DNA of 64,000 nucleotides, taken from NCBI GenBank assembly GCA_027405735.1, contig JAPEHQ010000001.1, positions 2,232,001 to 2,296,000 of the forward strand, in the 5' to 3' direction. The stretch comes from Mucor racemosus (lineage: Eukaryota > Mucoromycota > Mucoromycetes > Mucorales > Mucoraceae). Below, piece by piece: positions 45,914 to 58,189 of this stretch. The notes beneath the pieces were generated by a model. It saw nothing but the letters and a program-made list of their open reading frames with translations. It had not been told where the DNA came from and ran no database searches. The translations under genes and the position numbers were made by a program. Position 1 is the first letter of the stretch, and each line of letters starts with the position of its first letter.

Positions 45914-46857
45914 CTTGAATTAGTTTTTCTTTCTTTTTGTTTGCTTTTAAATGGGATTTTTTTGTCGAGATTTAAATTTCTATAACTGAATAGAAACGAA
46001 GGATATATTGATAAATGTTGCTTTGCTTTTTGCTCTCTCTCCCCCTTCTTTTTAGGTATTAGAAAAAAAAAAGGCCAAGAAATGAAACCAACCAACGAAA
46101 CGAAACTTGGATTGGGAAAACTTATAAACTTCCTCGTTCCAATACACACCTCAGGTGTATTTGTGTAAGCTCTTTACTTGGCCAGTTATGCGACGTCACG
46201 AAAGAGATCTTTGAATATCAGATTGCTGGGCTTTCTATACAGAATAGAGGCTCCAAAGCATATTGGTCTCGTCCTACATGTAATATATATGTATATATAT
46301 TGATTCTTGAGCTTTGATTTGATCAGTATATAGGTATTTTAGAAAAAAAAAGACAGCATGAAATAGACATTTGAAACAGAGTATGCTTATGGCAATTCTA
46401 GCTTGATTTGAGATTTCTCGAGATGACAATCAAGCTACATGTTAGATTTTGTTGTATAAAGCCTTCTGGGAGTAGCTATTGTGCTATTTCTGACTGTATT
46501 TGATAGCTCTGCTATTTCCAGTTACCAACTGTAACTGATCACCATGTTGTTCCTGACCCACTTTTTTTTTTTTTTTTTTTTGGTTGGTAGTTTTCTAATC
46601 ACAGGTATGCAACGGTTTTTAGGTGAATCATTTATATAAAAATATGAGCATGTAGAGCATCTTCCAAAGTATAAGCACAAATTTAGTTTTCAGAAATATC
46701 TAAATTATTTGGTCTTCAAGAATTATTTGAAAACAGTTGGCCAACTTTTTTAAATCACAATTTCTCTGCATAAATTTATCTCAAACATTGCTTTCGAAAT
46801 GTTTTCATGAAAAAAATAGTAGATGTGCTTTTTATTTCAATTAGTCTAACTGTATTA
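45914..46857. other. Intergenic between AP-1 gamma start and carboxypeptidase end
   Basis: AP-1 gamma upstream region and carboxypeptidase 3' flank, with a T run at 46561-46582. No gene seen. Confidence 0.5.
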
Positions 46858-48658
46858 CTAAAATGTTTTGTTAGAAATCCACTTGCCAAACATGAGAAGA
46901 GCATTTTTAGGTTGATAATAAGGTACTTCATGACCAGCTTCATAAACTCGAAGAAAAGTCATTAGATTTGTACTTTGAAATTGTCCAACCTCTTTGTTCT
47001 GAAAAACCCAAGGTCTTAATGTTTGATTATTGAATTCGACGCTTCCGTTGAATTTCAAATCAGTTGTCAATGCATAATTTCCGTACTACAGAATTAGAAA
47101 GAATATGTAATCATATAATAAACTGTTCATTTATTTAGTCACCTACCCAATTGCACAAATAATCTGCGTCTCCTACATAATTCAATACACGGATACCATG
47201 ATTCAATAGCGAGCTCAGATGTGGTGCAGAGTTACGCATCCTAATATTTACTAGATTAGACTTGTTTTAAAATGAAATTATCAAGCATTACCCTTCTCCA
47301 GCATCAATCATGGCGGTATACTAATAAGGTGTCAGTACAAGCATAATTCCATATGTAAAATAATCTTACAGGTGCATCAGCGCATTCTTGATATTTCATA
47401 CGATTTACACCAATTGCCCTTTGGAGAGCAGGATGGTCTAATAATTTTAAGAAATCTTCTGGTGGTGTTACAGTTGTGCTTGATTTTCTGACATCGTAAA
47501 GGTTTCGTCCGGATAAATAGAAGAGACCGTCTACATTTATATTACAATAATCATCAGCAGCGACACAATCATGTCGGCTATCTGAAGCATAGCATTGTTC
47601 GACTAAAATAGTATTAAGATGAATAGTGCACTTTGATTAGTTATTATATTATGCATTTACTTAGCTTGGAACAATGCTTATAATTTTCCTTCATTCGTTC
47701 ACAAACATATTCAGGCAAAAGTCGACCATCTAAATACACATACATGAGTCAAATAACCTGTTATAAGTAAAGAATTGTGCTTACAATTAGATTCGCATGC
47801 CATTTTAGCGGAATATTTTAATTGGATCAATGGATTAATCCAGCCATTGCCAATACCAACTGATTGAATAGGTATAAGTCGGTTTGATGCTTCCAAATTT
47901 TTCTTGACAATATAATCTGCATAAATGGGAATATAACGGCCAGCAAATGATTCTCCAAACAAATGAAAAGGTAACTGACTGTATTTTGGAAAAGCTTCGT
48001 AAAATAGTTGAATGGCATCATAAAATGCAATGGCACTGGATTCCACATGCGTCTCAGTTTTTGATCCGTAAGAATAACCAACGCCGCTTGGCTATTACAC
48101 ATGATTAGATTACTGCATAAACATTTATTACTTTATTATCTTACCTGATCTATGAATAGCATATTGGAATACCTTGTCCATGTGTAAGGATTATATGAAA
48201 CTTTTCTGCCATTGTTTTGACTTCGGCAAGGTCCATTCTCTTGCCATAAACCACTAAATCAACCAGGTTGAGTAAGTTGTAAATACGCTCATAAATGTTC
48301 TTACATCATGCTAGAGCATCCTGGACCACCATTCAGCCAAACAGTCAATGGCTTTGTCTCCGGTTTGCTTTTACTTTCAAAGAACCAGAAAAAGTATTTC
48401 TCTGATCCCATCTCCAAATAACCTGAATGCTATTGTAAACGATCAATTAATAATTTGATGTGCTGTCAAAATTGGTATTTCACATACCTGTGTCACATGG
48501 GGATCACATAATCGAGGATTTACGAAACGAACACTATAATTTGAGTTTGCAGTACTATGAAAACGATCATATATAATCTCATCTGTCAGATTGATGGCAG
48601 ATGAGCTGGCTATAATTGATACAAGGCATATAAATATACACAATAATAAACGGATCAT
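46858..48658 (-). CDS. Serine carboxypeptidase (peptidase S10)
   Basis: Secreted or vacuolar serine peptidase that trims C-terminal residues. Nine exons (48658-48488, 48429-48305, 48253-48145, 48091-47785, 47729-47661, 47602-47370, 47320-47292, 47240-47147, 47085-46858) give 454 aa. Signal peptide at 1-21 ([18 protein letters not shown]). Motifs: [36 protein letters not shown] and [14 protein letters not shown] (catalytic Ser about 183). [12 protein letters not shown] carries the aspartate and [11 protein letters not shown] the histidine near the C-terminus. Exon 7 is only 29 nt. No propeptide as long as in carboxypeptidase Y and no C-terminal membrane anchor as in KEX1. A secreted or vacuolar enzyme is therefore likeliest. 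Confidence 0.94.
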
Positions 48659-49401
48659 TATGAAAATATATTAGGAAAAGTAATAAAGTTTTTATCGAAC
48701 ATTTGTTATCTTAACGATGTACATTATATAGTATATATACGGTATATTGCCGATGAAAATCTCCTTTACGTAATTCCCGTCTTTCAACTTAAATTAGCTA
48801 AAAAGCATCGTATATCAACCTTACTTTGAAAGGAGTTGCATAGGAATTATAATTCAATATGACGGTTTGCCTACAAAGGATGATTTTATTGCAATATAAT
48901 ACTTTTTGCTTTTATTTTCGGATTATCATAAAGTAAATATGATACCTTAATCTACGATTACTCAAACCGAACTTCTTGTTATTTCGCTTCTTTAAAGTAG
49001 CTCAAAACAAAATCGCTTATTTGCAATCTTGATGTGATCAACTGAGAACTAGCATTTTATGATTTGAAGGATATTTATTTACAAAGTTTATATCGTTTAA
49101 TGCTACAAATATTTGATTATATGTAAAGTACAATAAGTTGCTAGTAACTCTTTTGCGTTTACTGCAGGATTCTATTTTAAAGTATAATCAATGGATCCTC
49201 TTTAAACAATGCATAAAGCAATTTTAACTAAACTTACAATCAAAGTTTATTGTTTGAAGATCGAATTATTAAAACCCTTAGATGACTTGGCATTTTTATT
49301 AATCAAGAGCATTTTACCGCACTGCGATGTCTGATTAACGAAAGCTTATTTCTTACGTTATTTTTACATAAAAAAAAAGTCGGCATTATATATTTTACAA
49401 G
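48659..49401. other. Intergenic, nothing recognised
   Basis: Carboxypeptidase upstream region. AT-rich with no recognised gene or matched repeat. Confidence 0.45.
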
Positions 49402-49717
49402 ATGTTTTTCAAACGAATTGTTGCGCAAGTTGTTAAAGTAAGTACTATAAGTAATTAACCTTAAGTTTGGACTTCCTTACCGATTTTTTCTCTCGATCAT
49501 TGATATCTCTACTGACTTGAAAGATTTTTAAAAACATAGTAAATTGGTAATAATATTAATTATGCATAAAAAGGACATTTACTTGTTAATTTTGGTAGTT
49601 GCCATTGCCATATATGCTGGGTTTGGCTAATTTAACGCTATTTCTAATTTTAAATGATTTGCTGTAGAGCCACAAAACCCACTTGGAAAAAGTAGGCGCT
49701 TGATTCCTATAGTTTAA
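49402..49717 (+). CDS. Candidate three-exon microprotein gene (35 aa)
   Basis: Exon 49402-49437 (ATG, MFFKRIVAQVVK) ends at a canonical GTAAGT. It joins in frame to 49599-49620 (LPLPYML) and then, over a 47-nt intron with a weak GTTTGG donor and good TGTAG acceptor, to 49668-49717 (PQNPLGKSRRLIPIV-stop). Without the second splice, exon 2 reads on to LANLTLFLILNDLL-stop, also 35 aa in total and membrane-like. The basic-hydrophobic N-terminus could be mitochondrial. I do not recognise a family, and chance is a real possibility. Confidence 0.3.
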
Positions 49718-49879
49718 TCAGCAAATCAATGGAAAGCTAAACTTTGGATTAATAGATACAGTTCTAACTGTAGTATATATTTTGAAACTTTCAGTCCATT
49801 TGGATCGATATTAATTTCTTACGGGCATGTTTCCAATCAAATATAATATTAAATACCTGTAGAACTAGAGCTTACTTTG

Positions 49880-52270
49880 GTCTATATTTATATTAAATAA
49901 ATTTTATGCTGCTGGTTTCAATAAAAATGCGCAACATACTATATATAGGCGTACTTTGGCGATAATACTTTTTGCAATACATAGTAGATTGTGAAAGCTG
50001 CGTTTCGAGATGATTGCGCCTGCAGTGGAATTACATACTAAAAACGCTTGATAAAATAAAACAACCTAAATTTCAAGTGTCGCTCATAAAGTATGATGCC
50101 ACTTGAAATGTGAACAACGATAATAAACAAACGCTTCAATTGAACACAATAACAAACGCATGCTAAAAATATGAAATACCCTTTTTGAACCATACATGTC
50201 GTGTAGATGATAGCACCCTTGATCACGGCGCAATCAATTACACAAATGACATATATATCAAAACAGGATTCTATCCAAATCAATAATGATAATAAACAAA
50301 GATATCAATTTAGTCAACTACTCATCTATATCGTAGTTGCACTATCAATATAAATAAGATTCAAGCATATAAAAACTACCCCTTAAAAAATCAAGGTTAC
50401 ATAAAATAGATATAACAGAAATAAACAAAAACAACCATTTCCCAAAAGGTCGATATTGTCACACTTGACATACAATCCCTTATGGTCAATGCTCTATACA
50501 ATTTACCCCTTAAAATATCAAATCAATAACAATGTACTCAAAACTGGAAGATTACTAAATATACATCCATTCAAGTCTGATGGTATCCAAGTTCTCCAAA
50601 TCACTATAAATACCCTCATACTTTTCAATTATTTTAACTCTTCAGAAATCTTTTGTAATAAAAACTTTGGCTGATTATAATTGTATTTCTACTGCTTTTA
50701 TTTTTATATTTTTTTATTTTAGTAAATTAACATCGTAATTTACTGCAGCGCCAAAGATGTATACCTACTGACTACTGTCATGTAAATTTGGAAGTAACTA
50801 AGGTCAAAATTCATCGACATAATAGGTTTTTTGTTGTTGGTTGCAGATGATTTCAGATGATTTTCGAATTTTTTCGTCCAATATTGAGTCAATTTCCATC
50901 AAATTTTCAAAGACGATGTATTTTTCATCCATGGGCCATTGATACCTGTCCAAAAATAGAAGATTTAATACCAGAATATCAGTGCACTGGCCCAAAATTG
51001 ATCAACAATTGACTTAAACTTGGTTGTAAAAATTAAGCACCAAAATTGAAGTGTTAATTTTTTGTATTTAGAGGATAGATACCACTCAAAGCTACTCTGT
51101 GTTTTTTGTTTCAGCGAAAAATATTGATTTTTTGTCGAGATAATCAAAACAACAGTTTATATCGCAGCTTAGCCCTGTAGTAACGGGGCCCAAAATTTAT
51201 TTTAAAAAATGGACGAAAAATGATGAAAAAAACAAAATCGCTTAATGGCTCATGAACTGTAGAGTAAGTTGACCTAGTGTATTAAATAGTTTTTGTACAG
51301 TTTTAAATTCTGCATCCATCTAAATAAAAATCGGACAAACATTTTACATTAAAATTTGCATAAAATGCAATTGAAATTTTGGAGGTTTTTTGAAGATACA
51401 CATCACTTTTCATAAACATAATTGAAATATAACGCATTGAAATGATGTGCAAAAAGCTTATCTATCGATTGAGCTATTACAGAATCTTCTAGCTGCATTT
51501 TTCGTAGAGAAAACGAGATTTTTATCCAAAATTTTTCAGATTCAGAATTTGGGATGAGGGTACACAAGGGAAAAATGGGAGCTGGAAATGAAAATACATT
51601 TTTGTACACATTTTTGAGAATATCTCCATGAAAAATCAATATTTTGAAGAAAATTAAAATTGATCCGAGAAAGCGCAATGAGTTCAATGAAATGAATGCG
51701 AAAAAAATGTTGCTCAGTTTAGCCAATATTTTGAAACCTACTATAGAAATGTCCAAAAAAATGAAAAAAAAAAAAAGTGCTCAGAATTTTTTCATATTAA
51801 AACATGTTATAGAGCACTTCAAAAAAAGTAAATTTTATTATTAGAAAGTGCTAGTATAGCTTAATTGTTTCTAAAGATATGAAACCTCAAAGTTTTCAAT
51901 ACTTTAGCAGTGAAATACGCGTAAAAAATCTGAAACATTAACACTGAAAAATTAATACCAACTGCAAAAGATAGGATATTTCCGGATACTTGTTTTTGGA
52001 TTAAAGCTGAACATCTCAGGTACATTAGCATATAATTTTTTCTTGGTGTTATTTAGTGAAAACAAAAAGTAGAGCAGGGATGAAAAATGAGACCCAGTTT
52101 TCAAGGAAAAAGCAGTAAATTTACGCATTTTTGAGTCTTTCGTGAGATATAAAATAAATTCAAGACCAGGTAACATAATGCAATCAATTCATATCTATTT
52201 AATGGCGTGTAGTATAAGGTTATTTATGGAAAAGAGGTCAATTTTCGGTTTTGAACATTGAAAACTATAA
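49880..52270 (+). repeat. R1 dispersed repeat, copy D (plus orientation)
   Basis: Matches copy E (60961-62645) in the same orientation and A-C in reverse. The lysine-rich frame is frameshifted: its 3' half is open at 51644-51844 (RNEFNEMNAKKMLL...KSKFYY-stop), and the MRVYK start region lies upstream in another frame. Outer edges are uncertain. 50250-50745 shows no clear match. Confidence 0.6.
50197..50250 (-). repeat. Short dispersed repeat with an imperfect palindrome, reverse copy
   Basis: Reverse complement of 25371-25431 and 20172-20226, with the same TGATCA-centred core. Sits inside or beside the R1 copy. Confidence 0.5.
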
Positions 52271-52387
52271 AAATGGATGTTTTTGTAAATTAAAATTTAA
52301 TATCAAAATCCATTTTTTTACATGCATACTGTATACGTAGCGGTATTTTATATTTGCTACTTATTTTCTCTCTGGGAACGTCAGTTA

Positions 52388-52938
52388 TGTCATATTTTTG
52401 TGTTTGATAAATAACACTTAAAAAAGAATACAACTAAAAGAGAATGAGTAATAACCCAATTCTTCAACTGTATAATAAAAACAAGATATCATTTATCTAG
52501 ATATAAAAGTATGGTATTTTATATTGATTTGAGATTTGAGATTGAGATCCTGTGATGATATGATTTAAGGCACTATATTAAACCATTATTGGATCTGTTT
52601 GATGGTAATCTATGGATTGAAATAGATCAAACATAATTTAACCGTGATTGCAGAATTTGTGAGTTGCCTTGTTTCAATGCTGCGCTAAATATACTTCTTC
52701 CGGATGTTGATTTGATAGCTACTTGATTGATTAATTGCTGGGATGAAATAATATGGTCTCATAATAATTGAGGTCTAAGCGTTCTTAGTAACTGCTGGAT
52801 CAAACTTAGTACGCTAGGGGATTCTTATATCTGATATCAAGACTTTTCATTTCAATACATGTCGTAATCAATAGATTGTAAGATGTATTATTGATACTGT
52901 ATACGATGATAAAGTATGATGCTAGGTGGAATACAACA
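52388..52938. mobile_element. LTR-like element, family L4 (copy without the L5 insertion)
   Basis: Starts TGTCATATTTTTG and ends GGAATACAACA. Homologous throughout to 56070-56838 minus the L5 insert. Flanks AGTTA and CCTAC differ, so this copy lacks a recognisable target duplication; it may be rearranged or part of a longer element. It provides the empty site (AGGGG, 52816-52820) for L5. Confidence 0.65.
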
Positions 52939-53104
52939 CCTACAACAAAGAGGAAGCAAAGTTAAGTAAACGGGATATTTTTTGATAATTGATTAAGGCA
53001 GGAAAATATTCTTTATAACGGAAACAACCAATGTGAATCTCAGGTGGTATAGAGTTATTACATTGGCTCAACTTAAATAATATTACATCACACTTTCACA
53101 CTAC
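52939..53104. other. Unassigned stretch between L4 and a TIR element
   Basis: A TGGTATAGAG string at about 53043 resembles an LTR primer-binding site but is about 100 bp from the LTR end, so no internal retrotransposon region is called. Confidence 0.35.
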
Positions 53105-54250
53105 GACCAAACTATGCTTCCTATGGGCATAATGATCTGCACAGATGGGCAGAATAAAAAATTTTGTGCAGATCAGATAGCCCAGATGAGCAGAGCAATG
53201 AGATCAAGGTTTTTTAGTCAATTTATTAAAGTATATCAACTATGATACAGTTAATAACAAAGATAGTTTGAATGGTTTAAAACAGATGTGAGTTACTCTG
53301 ATTCAACAGAATTGCCTTATTATTGACGAGATATATTAATTTGAAATTTGGGGTTTGAAAGAGTTCTGCCTATATTCTTTTTTCGAAGACCAAATGGGAA
53401 CAACAACAATAACCTGTTTAGTAGCATTGAAAGTATTTATGCCTTTGTAAATTCCTGTTTGTAACACACAAAATATTTTTTCTTCCCTACTGTTTCCTCA
53501 GCTCTTTTATTTACATTTAAAACTACAACAAAAAGATCAATATTTTTTTATAAATGTTGCATCCACAGATCTGGGTGCATTCGTTGGTTAAGATTACGAC
53601 ACAGTTTGATATGTTAAGTTCTACAACATTGTTGTGTATTATGTTATGAAGCTCCGTGTATGCAGGAATATGGAACTATTGTGTGTCACCTAGACTTGAT
53701 TGGATATATGTATATATTATATAAATAGACTCATTTAAACAGGTCATATAATTAGAGAATGTGAATATAAAAGATGGTTCGAGCTTATAATAAAGTTCTT
53801 TAGTTTTAGTGTGCTCTTTCATTTTATAACAGTTTTCCTTTATTTTTATTGAATGATTTAGTATATATTTTAGCTTTGAGATTGATATAATCTCCTGGCG
53901 TAACAATAAACTGAAATCAAGTAGCAGGTACAAGTACATGTTTTTCCTATTGTTTATTTGGGAATGAATTATTAACTGTTAATGTTAGGGCACGTCATAA
54001 TATCTTTCTCGAACAAAAAAAGCATCCAGGACTTAATCATTTTGTTCCATTATCTACGTTATAATCAATGCTTTTTTGGTCTTAAAGTCGATATCTACCT
54101 GGAGAAAAACTGGTAGTTATAAAAGTATGTATAGTATTGACTTGACTTGAATGAATAAATAAACTCATGTTAGTCTATTTAGTTTCTAAAAAACATCTAT
54201 TTCTATTTTTTTGCCAACAGCTAAGAAGAGGAAAACAAGATATTGTCTTG
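53105..54250. mobile_element. TIR-like nonautonomous element, split by an L1 LTR
   Basis: Begins CACTACGACCAAACT and ends near CTTGTAGTA, imperfect inverted ends. Matches 22677-23472 in reverse orientation on both sides of the LTR at 53555-53905. No transposase. Confidence 0.6.
53555..53905. mobile_element. Solo LTR, family L1 (copy 3)
   Basis: 351 bp, ends TGTTGC...GTAACA. Exact 5-bp target duplication ATAAA at 53550-53554 and 53906-53910. The paralogous element at 23023-23027 carries a single TTTAT (reverse complement), i.e. the empty site. More diverged from copies 1 and 2 than they are from each other. Confidence 0.93.
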
Positions 54251-54689
54251 TAGTATATCACTATCAACTAGGATTTCACAAACAACGCATCGTATTACGG
54301 TTAACCGAGTTTGACTGCTTTAACGGGCCGTTTTTTATGCAAACTCGAATGAGGGTATTCGAGTTTCTTCTTTTTTTTTTTTTTTGTCAGCTAAACTCGA
54401 AAACAGGATTGAAAAAATACTTCAAGTTGTGAAATTGTCAAATATGCTATTATCAATTCATAATCCCATATTAACTTGACAAGGTTGCTATTAACAGCCT
54501 CCTTAAGGCAAGCCAATACTTGCTCCCACCCCGTTTTTTATCTGGGTTACAAAGAAACGGGCCGTTTTCCAACTCGAATCAAAGCCCATCTCTACTACCA
54601 ACTATCAAAGGTACAACACAATTATTACTTATTAGCTTGTTATTCATAATTGATTTTATTAATAAATCAATTTTTTATAGGTCGAAAGT
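54251..54689. other. Unassigned stretch with repeated CTCGAA and AACGGGCCGTT motifs
   Basis: AACGGGCCGTT occurs near 54321 and 54558, and AACTCGAA or its complement recurs four or more times between 54305 and 54580. This suggests a small degenerate inverted-repeat element. No gene. Confidence 0.4.
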
Positions 54690-54776
54690 AAATTTATTCT
54701 GGTAAAGCATTGAATAAATTGGCTTGGGACAAAGAGAGTAAAAAGATGGCAAATAGGTTCCAGTGATGGCCATGTT

Positions 54777-55073
54777 TAATCTATCAGAATTAGGAATTAC
54801 CAAATTACCAATTTAGAACATCTGTCAAACCATGATGTTCAACATGCAAGTCAAGCAAGGTCATATTCCATGCGTCTATCATCATGCTACTATTGAATCA
54901 TAGAAGCATGATTCCAATATATCCACACAATATCCAAATGCTCATTCTAATTATATTATCACTCACATTTAATACACTCACTCAATTAGTATATAAACCC
55001 CCTCTAGAAGCTCATAATAAAACGGTACTTTTTTATTTGATTAATTTCATACGATTTACCTTTCGATAAATCA
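54777..55073. mobile_element. LTR-like element, family L3, inside the WD40 exon of R2
   Basis: 297 bp, starts TAATCTATCAG and ends CGATAAATCA. Exact 5-bp duplication ATGTT at 54772-54776 and 55074-55078. R2 copy 3 shows the empty site (24507-24511). Homologous to 60102-60411. The first bases are not TG, so the assignment to LTRs is tentative. Confidence 0.75.
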
Positions 55074-56069
55074 ATGTTTATGTTTATTTTCAATGATATT
55101 GAAGAGGTAAGACTAAAACTTAGTGTAAATCACCTCTAGTGCAATATTTATAAAGTAAGACTATATTATAATCAAATAAACTACCACACAATATTAACAT
55201 GATGTATAAATATTTACAGTAATAAGCTTGAATCAAGTGGATACAGCATCATTAATTCTTGAAAGAGTTCGGAAGTATTATAAAATCTCTAATTTTTAAG
55301 TCTTACAAGGCTTATAAGCGGAATATTAATTTCGAAAATTATTCTTGTCCAGATCATCAATTTTGACATTTTTTAATTTTTTTTTTCTGGTTTTGCAAAT
55401 CTAGAGCTAATTATACTACCAATTATAAAAACAAAAATATACACATATACAGAATCTAGCGCTCTATTTGCTCGATAAAAAATAATAAACATTTTTATTG
55501 CAAAATATTACATGAAAATCCTTTAATCAAAAATCCGTTTTTGGGCCAAAAATGCTGATTTTAATTACTTAACATTTAATATTAAGCTTTTATCAAATGC
55601 GTATTAGCTATGGCTACAATTTTCTCTCACAATGTAGTATATTTAAACGTTGATTTCGGTATCAAAATTTGATTTTTCTGTTTTTTGATCAAAATCATGA
55701 GTGTTGGTAAGGATAAAATGAGTCCCAAAAATGTCCGCTACAGAGTCTGAATTTTCAGACCGTACATGGTTAAATATAAGAAAAGTTTAAAAAAAAACGT
55801 ATTTTTATTTAAAACTTAGATATACCATAGTATAAGAGACTTAGCCGTTCAATCTTGCTATTATGCTTAATTACGGCGTCGCTCTACGGGCTTGCTTTTG
55901 CAATTTTTTAATAAATGTATGATATGACAGATGGTTTTTCTAGTAGAAAAATGTATGTTTATATGACAACAGATATTGCCTATTTTATTTAGTTTATAAT
56001 TCATACGCTGTAATGCTGCTTTTACATTGGCTGAAATGTGCAATTTAATAGGGTTTTAAATGATGCGCT

Positions 56070-56838
56070 TGTCGTATATTTTCAGGATTGATAAATAGTA
56101 CTTAAAAAAGAATACAATTATAAAAGAATGAGTAATTAATCAGTTCTTCAACTGTATAATAAAAACAAGATATCGTTTATTTAGATATAAAAGTATGGCC
56201 TTTTATATTGATTTGACATTGAGATCCTGAGATGTAATTTAAGGTACTATTGAACCATTGGATCTGTTTGATAGTAATCTATGGATGGAAATGGATCAAT
56301 TATAATTTAACTGTTCTTGCAGAGCTTGTGAGTTGTCTTGTTTTAATGCTGCGCTAAATATGCTCAGGATGTTGATTTGATAGCTACTTGATTGGTTAAC
56401 TGCTGGGATGAAATAATGTGGTGTCATAATTGAGGTCAAAGCGTTCTTGATAATTACTGGATTAAACTTGATACGCTAGGAGTGAGAGTTTATGGATACA
56501 TACAATCTTATTTATAGAAAGAATAATAATAAAGACTAGTAATGTATTTATCATGAAGAACGTAGGCTTTATTGCTAGAAAAACTAATGGTAAAAGAAAG
56601 AACCAAGAGCTTCTAGGTCTTGGTTTAAAAGACTATTTATAAGAATTACATTTCAATATGAGTTAGAAATGGAATTGGCTTCAAAATTGGCTGTTTAATA
56701 TCCTCGAAAACCGACAAGGAGTTTCTTATATCCGATATCAAGACTTGCACTTCAATACATGTCGTAGTCAATAGATTGTAAGATGTATTGATACTGTAGA
56801 AGGTGATAATGTATGATACTAGTAGGTGGAATACAACA
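56070..56838. mobile_element. Solo LTR, family L4, inserted in R2 and containing L5
   Basis: 769 bp including the insert. Starts TGTCGTATATTTTC and ends GGAATACAACA. Exact 5-bp duplication GCGCT at 56065-56069 and 56839-56843. Uninterrupted R2 copies read through at the matching point (about 59822 and, reversed, about 21147). Confidence 0.85.
56483..56716. mobile_element. Small solo LTR, family L5, nested in L4
   Basis: 234 bp, starts TGAGAGTTTATGG and ends AACCGACA (TG...CA). Exact 5-bp duplication AGGAG at 56478-56482 and 56717-56721. The L4 copy at 52388-52938 lacks it. No second copy of L5 in the window. Confidence 0.85.
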
Positions 56839-57250
56839 GCGCTAAATAATGTAAAGCCCTGAAAATCCTTTTCTACGTGTGTTGTTTCTCTCTTTTTGCT
56901 TTCATATTCCAAGGATATATTCACCGTTTGATAAGGCATATCAGACTATCAAGCTGGTATTCTTTTCTTTTATCTGAATAATATGCATGCTAACATAAGG
57001 GACCAATGTTTTTAATATATATAGGTAGCAGCCGTTATATTAGAGACTGATATTCTTATTTAATCGTATTCTAAGACTAAGATCAAACATTATTATTTAC
57101 TACTGTATTGTTGGACATACTTCTTGATTACCAGATCAAATCGAAGGCAATAATATTTATATCTACTCAATGAAAAGCTAGAACTGGCTACAAACCCACG
57201 AAATGTTCCAGAAGAGTGATAAAATTTCAAATGATATAGAAACAAAAAAA

Positions 57251-57689
57251 AAGAATAATCTAATGTTATATCTAGTAACCATAGTTTTGATTGTAGCTAC
57301 TGTATACTTGAAAAAAACTCTTTTTACAGCTGACAATCGTAAACTAAAATAGTAAGTTTAAAGAAGGTTAATTTGTTTAAATTTTATGAGTGATAAAGTA
57401 ACATATATAATCTTAGATTTGGCATGCATATAAATTTAAGCAGTAAGTGTTATTTAAGTTTATGTTCGAGTAAAGACCATTGTTGCTGTAAACATTATAA
57501 TAGCTATAAACATAATATTTACAAATGATGATAGTCGTAAATATATTGGATGCTGCATGATATTGCTCTACATCAACAATGTATTGAATTACATTGTCTA
57601 TAATTTATATCAATAAAAACAAATGTAATTTAGAAACCCATTGCAGTAAAAAAAAATGTAATGGAATTTTGAGAACGGCACGATGCTCA
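57251..57689. other. Unassigned AT-rich stretch
   Basis: A 29-codon hydrophobic frame at about 57264 (MLYLVTIVLIVATVYLKK) has no splice partner and is not called. Nothing else seen. Confidence 0.4.
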
Positions 57690-58036
57690 TGTACAAATCA
57701 ATTTGTGCCCATAAGATCAGCTCATTATGCTCATGGTCAGATTTTACTATTATTATGCACAAATAGGGATAATGATATGCATATGGACAATTCTGCTATT
57801 ATGCACACACGGGATTAATGTCATACTGTACACATGGAAAGAATTTATAATTCTGCAGATACAGTACAGGCTTAGCGTTGTGCTTGTGTGCAGTTTTTTT
57901 TGTTGTGCCCATGTGCATCTTGTTATCTTTTTAACCATCATATTCAGTGAGCACAACAGCTCAGACTATAGTGTGCAGCCCTCCTGGGCACAACCAAATC
58001 ATCTTGTGCAGCACAGGTCTGCCGCAGTGGCATTAC
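57690..58036. mobile_element. TIR-type element with uninterrupted L1 target site
   Basis: Rich in GTGCCCAT/ATGTGCA motifs and ends GGTCTGCCGCAGTGG. 57890-58036 matches both flanks of the L1 LTR at 20303, with a single AACAG at 57955-57959. No coding capacity. Confidence 0.6.
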
Positions 58037-58189
58037 TATTAAATAACATCTAAGCTGCTGCCTTAGCGCATCTTTAATTTCCCAAATCAAATAGTATATA
58101 AACCCTATTAATTTTATTCCAATAAACGAGATCTCTTTAATTGATTAAATTTTCAGTTTTATTTAACATAATCATATTCTAATAAAACA

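Larger units (their letters stand above)
54690..57250 (+). repeat. R2 dispersed repeat, copy 4, with three nested LTR-like insertions
   Basis: Continuous with copies 2, 3 and 5 once the insertions L3 (54777-55073), L4 (56070-56838) and, inside L4, L5 (56483-56716) are removed. Includes the broken WD40-like exon near its start and the 3' tail shared with 20745-21110 (reverse). Confidence 0.8.

Noticed and set aside
53043..53055. Primer-binding-site-like string TGGTATAGAG near the L4 LTR
   Set aside because: About 100 bp from the LTR end and not followed by any gag/pol-like sequence.
57264..57350. 29-codon hydrophobic frame beginning MLYLVTIV
   Set aside because: Looks like a membrane anchor but has no downstream exon with matching phase; likely chance in AT-rich DNA.
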